5,659 bases of DNA. Source: Opitutaceae bacterium. GTDB lineage: Bacteria; Verrucomicrobiota; Verrucomicrobiia; Opitutales; Opitutaceae. Positions 1 through 5,659 of the stretch are shown piece by piece. The stretch's first letter is position 1. Each line of letters starts with the position of its first letter. The translations under genes and the position numbers were made by a program. The notes beneath the pieces were generated by a model. It was not told the origin of the DNA, did not search any database, and was given only the letters and a program-made list of their open reading frames with translations. The stretch lies in contig JAITDF010000606.1 of the NCBI GenBank assembly GCA_031282705.1, positions 1 through 5,659 of the forward strand. The letters run 5' to 3'.

Positions 1-1
1 T

Positions 2-78
2 GTGCTCGGCGTCCCGCCGAACACGGTTCGAGCGAAGGACTTGGGCGGGACGCCCAAGCCGGCACGCGGGACGCGTGC
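2..78. repeat. Three adjacent palindromes with common GCG-GGA-CGC core
   Basis: Three hairpin-forming palindromes lie at 2-24, 40-58 and 62-78. The second reads CTTGGGCG-GGA-CGCCCAAG (8-bp perfect stem) and the third GCACGCG-GGA-CGCGTGC (7-bp perfect stem). The first is the opposite orientation, with loop TCC and 9 of 10 stem positions paired. All share GCG-GGA-CGC or its complement at the centre, while the outer stem sequence differs and remains self-complementary. No coding region overlaps them. They look like extragenic palindromes of the REP type, but I cannot assign a known family. Positions 79-162 show nothing I can name. Confidence 0.7.
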
Positions 79-162
79 GCTCCCCGAACACGCCGCTCCG
101 CGTAACATCAGTGAAATCATTGAAAAGCCCGCGCGGAGGCTTCGAGTGCGCAGGATTGGAAA

Positions 163-188
163 GTAGGGCGAGCGTCCCGCTTGCCTGA
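163..188 (-). repeat. Inverted copy of the 28-nt palindromic repeat
   Basis: The complement of this stretch matches the first 26 bases of the repeat at 253-280 and 286-313 except for one base, a C for T in the stem. It has the same triloop palindrome (GCG-TCC-CGC on the plus strand), with one stem mismatch that would be a G-U pair in RNA. Its opposite orientation relative to the other two copies makes the 163-313 block a larger inverted arrangement. Confidence 0.7.
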
Positions 189-189
189 C

Positions 190-252
190 GGCGCGCAAAG
201 CGCGCCGCCCCAAAACGCGCCGCCCAAAAGCGGCGGGAGCATTCTGCTCCCG
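190..252. repeat. Hairpin cluster between the palindrome copies
   Basis: Two perfect hairpins bracket a short direct repeat. GGCGCGC-AAA-GCGCGCC lies at 190-206, and CGGGAGCA-TTC-TGCTCCCG at 234-252. Between them CGCGCCGCCC occurs at 201-210 and again at 216-225, each followed by a run of A residues. These hairpins do not use the GCG-GGA-CGC core, so they are a different class from their neighbours. On the leftward transcript they lie downstream of uvrB and could add to 3'-end structure; this is inference. Confidence 0.6.
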
Positions 253-313
253 TCAGGCAAGCGGGACGCTTGCCCTACACCCCAATCAGGCAAGCGGGAC
301 GCTTGCCCTACAC
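253..313 (+). repeat. Identical 28-nt direct repeat, two copies
   Basis: Positions 253-280 and 286-313 are identical over 28 bases and separated by 5 bases. Each contains the perfect hairpin GGCAAGCG-GGA-CGCTTGCC, flanked by TCA on the left and CTACAC on the right. Two copies with a 5-base gap and internal palindromes do not fit a CRISPR array. A REP-like or small non-autonomous element is more likely. The copies begin about 35 bases beyond the uvrB stop. Confidence 0.75.
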
Positions 314-328
314 TTCCAAACCCTGCCC

Positions 329-346
329 AAAAAAAGCCTCCGCGGT

Positions 347-355
<9 letters not shown>
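329..355 (-). terminator. Possible intrinsic terminator of uvrB
   Basis: Read leftward, the end of uvrB gives a short GC-rich hairpin (CCGC paired with GCGG around TGAACC) followed shortly by seven T residues (A run at 329-335 on the plus strand). The stem overlaps the uvrB stop codon at 347-349. The stem is short and has an AGGC insertion before the T-run, so it is a weak candidate. The palindromes further downstream could also contribute to 3'-end formation. Confidence 0.35.
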
Positions 356-2398
<2,043 letters not shown>

Positions 2399-2402
2399 CG
2401 TT

Positions 2403-2432
2403 TTTATAAAATCCCAAATTTCAAAATCCCAA
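2403..2432 (-). promoter_or_regulatory. Candidate uvrB promoter, possibly leaderless
   Basis: On the minus strand TATAAA (2408-2403) is preceded at an 18-base distance by TTGGGA (2432-2427). The -10-like element ends only four bases before the uvrB ATG, so a transcript from it would start at or very near the start codon. That would agree with the absence of a Shine-Dalgarno sequence. The elements are embedded in low-complexity AT-rich repeats where such matches arise easily, so confidence is low. No LexA-type operator was recognised. Confidence 0.3.
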
Positions 2433-2460
2433 ATCCCAAAAAAATCCCAAATTTCAAAAA
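2409..2460. repeat. AT-rich short repeat block upstream of uvrB
   Basis: The block is built from units such as AAATCCC and AAATTTC. An 18-base sequence, AAATCCCAAATTTCAAAA, occurs at 2409-2426 and again at 2442-2459, with further AAATCCC units between. Its very low GC contrasts sharply with the surrounding DNA. It lies directly before the uvrB start codon and could supply promoter elements or a DNA-unwinding or bending region. Strand slippage could change its length. Confidence 0.7.
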
Positions 2461-2465
2461 GGTCC

Positions 2466-2588
2466 CAAGGGGAGGCGGGCCGGGAGGGCGGCGGGGGCGA
2501 GGAGGGCTGGCCGGGAGGACGGCGGAGGGCGCGGGCGGACGGCGGAGGGCGGAGGGCGGAGGGCGGGCCGGGGCGCGGGCGGATGCGC
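2466..2588 (+). repeat. G-rich tract with heptamer repeats and G-quadruplex motif
   Basis: The plus strand is almost entirely G with C and few A or T. GGCGGAG is repeated in tandem at 2541-2561, with a partial fourth copy, and occurs again at 2521. Runs GGGG (2469-2472), GGG (2477-2479), GGG (2482-2484) and GGG (2486-2488), with loops of 4, 2 and 1 bases, satisfy the usual G-quadruplex pattern. The G-rich strand is the template for leftward transcription, so the HAD-uvrB transcript would be C-rich here. No gene is supported in this stretch. Confidence 0.7.
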
Positions 2589-2593
2589 CGCGG

Positions 2594-3283
2594 TCACGCC
2601 CACAGCGCCTGCACGTCGGCGACGGTGAGTTCGTCGAGGCGGCGGACGACGCGGTCGGCGGCGGCGCGCAGTTCCGCTGCGGGGTGGGTGGTGGCGACGG
2701 CGACGGCTTTCATGCCGGCGGCGCGCGCGGCCTGGATGCCTGCGAGCGCGTCCTCGAACACGACGCAGTGGCGCGGCTCGCGGGCGATTTTTCCGGCGGC
2801 GCGCAGAAACACCTCCGGGTGCGGCTTGCCCGCGCGCACATCCTCGGCGGTGACGATGCCGGCGAACAGCCCGGTGAAGCCGAGCGCGTCGAGGATGGTG
2901 TCGATGTTGGGCCGGTGCGTGGACGAGCCGACGGCGAACGGCACGCCGGCGTCGCGCAGGCGGCGCAGGAACGCCGCCACGCCGGGCAGCGCCCCGATGC
3001 CGCGCTCGCGGACGATGTCGCGGTAGATCGCCTCCTTGCGGAGCGAGAGGCGTTTGATCCCGGCGTGGTCGCCGGCGTCCGCCCAGCCGAGGAGGTTCGG
3101 GATGATGTGCTCGTTTTTCATGCCGAAGCCGCGCTTGAAATGGCCGGCGGGCAGGGGCCTGCCGGTCTCGGCGGCGAGTCGTTCCCAGCTTTCCTCGTGT
3201 TGCGAGGAGGAGTCGATGATGACGCCGTCCCAGTCGAAGAGCACGCCGAGCGCGGAGAGCGGAAGAGGAGCGTTTGCAGGCAT
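2594..3283 (-). CDS. HAD-superfamily hydrolase, beta-phosphoglucomutase/phosphatase-like
   Basis: A 229-residue cytoplasmic HAD-superfamily protein. Motif I is FDWDGVIIDS, with nucleophile D17 and acid/base D19. Motif II is GSSTH (residues 119-123), motif III Lys is K153 in GKPHPEVF, and motif IV is VVFEDALAG with E177/D178 for Mg2+ binding. The stretch between motifs I and II (about 30-100) is a helical C1-type cap, as in beta-phosphoglucomutase-like enzymes. It probably hydrolyses or isomerises a small phosphorylated metabolite, but the substrate cannot be read from sequence. I chose the ATG at 3283 because the family normally begins about 15 residues before motif I. An in-frame ATG at 3364 would add 27 Arg/Ala-rich residues and has a purine-rich AGGGAAAGAG upstream, so it is not excluded. 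The gene is co-oriented with uvrB and could be cotranscribed with it. Confidence 0.9.
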   Translation of the reverse strand: MPANAPLPLSALGVLFDWDGVIIDSSSQHEESWERLAAETGRPLPAGHFKRGFGMKNEHIIPNLLGWADAGDHAGIKRLSLRKEAIYRDIVRERGIGALPGVAAFLRRLRDAGVPFAVGSSTHRPNIDTILDALGFTGLFAGIVTAEDVRAGKPHPEVFLRAAGKIAREPRHCVVFEDALAGIQAARAAGMKAVAVATTHPAAELRAAADRVVRRLDELTVADVQALWA

Positions 3284-3379
3284 GGCGGGGATGTTGGGCG
3301 TCTCCGCCCGGAAAAGGGAAGCGGAAAGCGCCGGCCATGCGCGCCGTCCGCGCGCCGGCATCATGCGTTCTCTTTCCCT

Positions 3380-3527
3380 GTTCCCGTCCTCTTTTTCTTA
3401 TTCTTTCCTCGCTCTCTTTCCTCTTTCTCTTTCTCTTTCTTCTTTCGTCAGGCCCGGACGGGGAGAAAGAGAAAGAGAAAGAGGAAGAGGAAAGAGAGCG
3501 AAAGAAGAAGAAAAAGAGGACGGGAAC
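3380..3527. repeat. Long polypyrimidine/polypurine inverted repeat
   Basis: Left arm 3380-3449 is nearly all C and T; right arm 3457-3527 is nearly all G and A and is the imperfect complement of the left arm. The outermost 20 bases pair perfectly. Overall about 60 of some 70 positions pair, with small internal gaps, around a 7-base centre (3450-3456). Hexamers TTTCTC (left) and GAGAAA (right) recur within the arms. Purine-rich sequence continues to about 3562 and pyrimidine-rich sequence back to 3365. It lies between the divergent HAD and rho genes, upstream of the presumed rho promoter. The structure could extrude as a cruciform, form triplex DNA, or make a long RNA duplex if transcribed. 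Confidence 0.85.
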
Positions 3528-3575
3528 GAAGAGCGAAGAACGAGAAAGAGAAAGCAGAAGAACTTTTCTGGGCTA

Positions 3576-3606
3576 TTGACAGATTCCCCGCAGAGCTTCT
3601 TATAAG
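3576..3606 (+). promoter_or_regulatory. Candidate sigma70-type promoter for rho
   Basis: TTGACA (3576-3581, perfect -35 consensus) is followed 19 bases later by TATAAG (3601-3606, five of six -10 matches). The spacer is longer than the optimal 17. Predicted initiation near 3612-3614 would give a leader of about 285 nt before the rho ATG at 3898. The -10 lies inside the perfect palindrome CTTATAAG (3599-3606), so the same hexamer is also present on the minus strand, but I found no fitting -35 there for the HAD gene. Confidence 0.55.
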
Positions 3607-3683
3607 CCGAAAGACTCCCAAGATTGGCTTGGCGTTGAAACTCGGCTGAGGGCCTGAAAATCCGGTGTTCACGGGAAACCGAG

Positions 3684-3896
3684 GTGATCGTTTGGCTCAT
3701 CATGTTCGTAACTGGTTTGGGCATGGGTTTGGGTAATTGCAAAAACGCCCCCCATGTCCGCCCCGGAGCTTCATGCGCCAGACGACCGGTCCGCATCCAC
3801 TCAAATCTCGCCAGCACCACACACTCCGCCCACCAGCACACCACACACTCCGCCGGCACCACATCTGCCGGCACCACGCACTCACACACTCTGTAA
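3684..3896 (+). CDS. Candidate rho leader ORF (uncertain)
   Basis: A GTG-initiated frame of 70 codons lies inside the presumed rho leader, and its TAA stop (3894-3896) is one base from the rho ATG at 3898. The first 20 or so residues are hydrophobic (MIVWLIMFVTGLGMGLGNC). The second half is Thr/His/Ser-rich because it reads through CA-rich repeats. There is no convincing Shine-Dalgarno sequence and I recognise no homologue. E. coli rho is also preceded by a leader peptide gene, rhoL, so position is suggestive, but the frame may be chance. An ATG at 3702 could be an alternative start. Confidence 0.22.
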   Translation: MIVWLIMFVTGLGMGLGNCKNAPHVRPGASCARRPVRIHSNLASTTHSAHQHTTHSAGTTSAGTTHSHTL

Positions 3897-3897
3897 C
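3791..3897 (+). promoter_or_regulatory. C-rich, G-poor rho leader, rut-like
   Basis: By count the 107 bases contain 54 C, 13 G, 28 A and 12 T, which is the C-over-G bias typical of Rho-utilisation (rut) sites. The stretch is internally repetitive: CACCACACACTCCGCC occurs at 3815-3830 and 3839-3854, and CCGGCACCAC at 3853-3862 and 3868-3877. It lies directly before rho on the rho transcript. In E. coli, rho is autoregulated by Rho-dependent attenuation in its leader, so the same role is a reasonable inference here. Pyrimidine-purine composition alone does not prove Rho binding. Confidence 0.45.
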
Positions 3898-5196
3898 ATG
3901 GAAAACAACACCCCCGCCTCCGCGGACAAAACCGATCCCGCCGCCGCCGCTCCCGCCGCCGCGTCCACCACTGCCGCGTCCGCCGCCGCCGCCGGACAAA
4001 CCGCCGCGCCGGCGAACGCCGCCGCCCCCGCCGCCCAATCCCCCGCCGCCGCCGCCGCTCCGCAAAAGCCGCAGAAGCCCGACAACACCGTCCCGGTCGA
4101 AGGCATCCTCGACGTGGAAACCCACAAAGGCGGCAACGGCCAGCTCCTCGACCTCGCCCGCTTCGGCAAACGCCGCCCCACCGACGTCTTCGTCCCCAAG
4201 GACCTCATCCGCCGCTTCAAACTCCGCGCCGGCTCCCTCATCTCCGGCACCGCCTACCCCGCCGAGGGGAAATTCCCCAACCCCAAGATGCGCTTCATCG
4301 AAAAAGTGGACGGCCTCGACATCGACGAACGCCGCCGCAAACCCGAATTCACCACCCTCACGACCGTCTCGCCCGACAAACACCTGCGCATGGAAACGCG
4401 GGACGGCCGCATGACCACCCGCGCCGTGGACCTCTTCTGCCCCGTCGGCAAAGGCACCCGCGGCCTCATCGTCGCGCCGCCGCGCACCGGCAAGACCACG
4501 CTGCTGCGCGACATGGCCCTCGGCGTCCTCGAAAACAACCCCGAATGCCACGTCATGATCCTCCTGGTGGACGAGCGCCCCGAGGAAGTGACCGATTTCA
4601 AACGCTCCGTCCCCGCCGAAATCTGGGCCTCCTCCAACGACGAACAGCTCGAAAACCACATCCGCGTCGCCGACATCTGCATCGAACGCGCCCGGCGCCT
4701 CGTCGAGACCGGCCGGGACGTCGTCCTCTTCCTCGACTCCATCACCCGCCTCGCCAGCGCGCACAACAACGCCCGCAGCGGCGGCAAAACCATGTCCGGC
4801 GGCATTGATTCCCGCGCCATGGAAAAACCCCGCCAGCTCTTCGCCGCCGCCCGCAACACCGAGGAGGCCGGCTCGCTCACCATCGTGGCCTCCGTGCTCA
4901 TCGAGACGGGCAGCCGCATGGACGACATCATCTTCCAGGAGTTCAAAGGCACCGGCAACATGGAGCTCGTCCTCGACCGCAAATGCGCCGAGATGCGCCT
5001 CTGGCCCGCCATCAACATCGCCAGCTCCGGCACCCGCCGCGAGGAACTGCTGATCGACGCGAAAAGCCTGGAAGGAATCCATTTCTTCCGCCGCGCCCTC
5101 GTCCAGCAACGCATCGAGGAGGCGACCGAGACCATGATCGCCCGCCTCTCGAAGACGAAGACCAACGAGGAGTTCTTGAAACTCATCGCGAGATGA
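3898..5196 (+). CDS. rho: Transcription termination factor Rho
   Basis: A 432-residue protein matching Rho, the hexameric RNA-dependent ATPase that ends transcription of untranslated RNA. Residues 1-60 are Ala/Pro-rich low complexity where many Rho proteins have an N-terminal helix bundle. The cold-shock-like RNA-binding domain spans about 66-120. ATPase motifs are intact: Walker A GLIVAPPRTGKTT (189-201), catalytic Glu E226 in LLVDERPEEV, Walker B LFLDS (D280), the Q-loop (about 292-302), R-loop KGTGN (K350) and arginine finger R380 in SGTRREEL. The C-terminus KTKTNEEFLKLIAR is complete. The RNP1 region reads GNGQLL where E. coli has GFGFLR, so both aromatic residues appear replaced. An in-frame ATG at 3754 would add 48 low-complexity residues; I prefer 3898 because that stretch looks like leader sequence and CATGGG (3722-3727) can pair with that ATG. 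Neither start has a clear ribosome binding site. Confidence 0.97.
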   Translation: MENNTPASADKTDPAAAAPAAASTTAASAAAAGQTAAPANAAAPAAQSPAAAAAPQKPQKPDNTVPVEGILDVETHKGGNGQLLDLARFGKRRPTDVFVPKDLIRRFKLRAGSLISGTAYPAEGKFPNPKMRFIEKVDGLDIDERRRKPEFTTLTTVSPDKHLRMETRDGRMTTRAVDLFCPVGKGTRGLIVAPPRTGKTTLLRDMALGVLENNPECHVMILLVDERPEEVTDFKRSVPAEIWASSNDEQLENHIRVADICIERARRLVETGRDVVLFLDSITRLASAHNNARSGGKTMSGGIDSRAMEKPRQLFAAARNTEEAGSLTIVASVLIETGSRMDDIIFQEFKGTGNMELVLDRKCAEMRLWPAINIASSGTRREELLIDAKSLEGIHFFRRALVQQRIEEATETMIARLSKTKTNEEFLKLIAR

Positions 5197-5226
5197 GCGG
5201 CCCGAAGCGGCCCGGGAATCTTTTAA

Positions 5227-5352
5227 GGCCTTGAGGCGCTGCAAGGCGGCCGCGCCGGTCAGCACAGCATCAGGATAAACGACCGGTGGCGCGTCTGCTT
5301 CTTCTGGGACGGGGCGCACGCCCGCGCCGTCGAAATCACCGACTGCCACTGA
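5227..5352 (+). pseudogene. 5'-truncated HigB-type toxin relic
   Basis: The frame from 5227 to the TGA at 5350-5352 encodes 41 residues, including GQHSIRINDRWRVCFFW and VEITDCH. These correspond to the C-terminal half of HigB/RelE-type mRNA interferase toxins (pattern LEALKGDRxGQxSIRINDxWRICF...VEIVDYH, usually about 90 residues in total). A TAA at 5224-5226 closes the frame upstream, and there is no ATG, GTG or TTG inside it. The preceding bases may encode a trace of the PGN motif in another frame (5211-5219), implying a small frame-disrupting insertion. The N-terminal half is absent: the rho stop lies only about 30 bases upstream. The toxin is therefore very probably non-functional. Confidence 0.8.
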
Positions 5353-5370
5353 AACGAAAGGAAAACCAAC

Positions 5371-5659
5371 ATGGCACACACCCACTTCCACCACCCCGGC
5401 ATCCTGCTGCGCGACCTCTACCTTGAGGAGTCCGGCATCACCCAGGCGCAACTGGCGAAAGGCATCGGCCTGCCCGAAAGCCGCGTCAGCGAACTGTGCA
5501 ACGGCAAGCGCGACATCACCGCCGACCTCGCCCTGCGCCTCGGCAAGTTCTTCGGCATAGACCCGCGCTGCTTCACCAATGCGCAGACGCACTACGACCT
5601 TGAGGAGGCGAAGGCCGCGCAAAAAGCCGCCCATGTCGTCATCCGCCCCTTCAAGCCCC
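5371..5659 (+). CDS. higA: HigA-family antitoxin, XRE-type HTH (runs off window)
   Basis: Ninety-six codons are visible and the frame is still open at the window edge. Full-length HigA proteins are about 100 residues, so little may be missing. It begins with the family-typical HHPGILLRDLYLEESGITQ. The helix-turn-helix follows at about residues 24-46, with recognition-helix region SRVSELCNGKRDITAD (37-52) and the conserved ALRLGKFFG. HigA proteins bind and neutralise HigB and repress their own operon. The ATG at 5371 is supported by AAGGA at 5358-5362, eight bases upstream. The partner toxin upstream is truncated, so this looks like an orphan antitoxin. The segment FTNAQTHYDL replaces the usual FWLNLQxxYDL, a modest divergence. 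Confidence 0.88.
   Translation, partial: MAHTHFHHPGILLRDLYLEESGITQAQLAKGIGLPESRVSELCNGKRDITADLALRLGKFFGIDPRCFTNAQTHYDLEEAKAAQKAAHVVIRPFKP

Noticed and set aside
163..313. Possible CRISPR array
   Set aside because: Only two direct copies with a 5-base gap and an inverted third copy; there are no spacers of suitable length and no cas genes.
3607..3700. Possible tRNA or small RNA gene from the nested inverted repeats
   Set aside because: There is no cloverleaf arrangement, T-loop or anticodon stem. The stems are short and better explained as leader or operator structure.
3398..3889. Minus-strand frames through the inverted repeat (Ser/Phe/Leu- or Arg/Glu/Lys-rich)
   Set aside because: The composition simply translates the polypurine and polypyrimidine tracts; there is no family resemblance.
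3754..3897. Upstream ATG at 3754 as the rho start
   Set aside because: It would add 48 low-complexity residues encoded by CA-rich repeats, there is no ribosome binding site, and CATGGG (3722-3727) can pair with CCCATG containing this start. It is not fully excluded.
3700..5634. 644-codon minus-strand frame opposite rho
   Set aside because: It is a mirror of rho codon bias (Gly/Ala/Val/Glu-rich with poly-Gly), lacks motifs and also runs through the rho leader and the higBA relic.

Overview
This GC-rich window reads like chromosomal DNA of a Verrucomicrobiota-type bacterium. My best guess is an Opitutaceae-like lineage, from overall protein character, strong G/C third-position bias and dense extragenic palindromes; this is an inference, not a database match. 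It holds two well-conserved housekeeping genes in divergent halves: uvrB (nucleotide excision repair, minus strand) and rho (transcription termination factor, plus strand). A HAD-family hydrolase gene lies upstream of uvrB on the minus strand. The right edge holds the remains of a HigBA-type toxin-antitoxin module.

Layout. Positions 1-346 have no gene; they are a cluster of short palindromes, several sharing the core GCG-GGA-CGC with different stems. Positions 347-2398 are a full-length uvrB read leftward. Positions 2399-2593 combine an AT-rich repeat block next to the uvrB start with a very G-rich tract on the plus strand (C-rich in the transcript). Positions 2594-3283 encode the HAD hydrolase. 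Positions 3284-3897 are a divergent intergenic region. It contains a long imperfect inverted repeat of polypyrimidine then polypurine (3380-3527), a sigma70-like promoter pointing at rho (3576-3606), and a roughly 285-nt rho leader. The end of that leader is strikingly C-rich and G-poor. Positions 3898-5196 are rho. Immediately after its stop lie a 5'-truncated higB relic (5227-5352) and a higA-like antitoxin gene (5371 to the window edge).

How the parts may work together. The HAD gene and uvrB are co-oriented and could share a transcript, although uvrB may also have its own promoter in the AT-rich repeats. The rho leader resembles a Rho-utilisation site and also carries a candidate upstream reading frame ending one base before the rho start. 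This suggests autogenous control comparable to the rhoL-rho arrangement of E. coli. The Rho protein is unusual: an Ala/Pro-rich N-terminus replaces the N-terminal helix bundle, and the RNP1 aromatics of the RNA-binding fold appear to be missing, while the ATPase and translocation motifs are intact. No complete new multi-gene system is visible. The most unusual parts are the non-coding structures and the rho locus.
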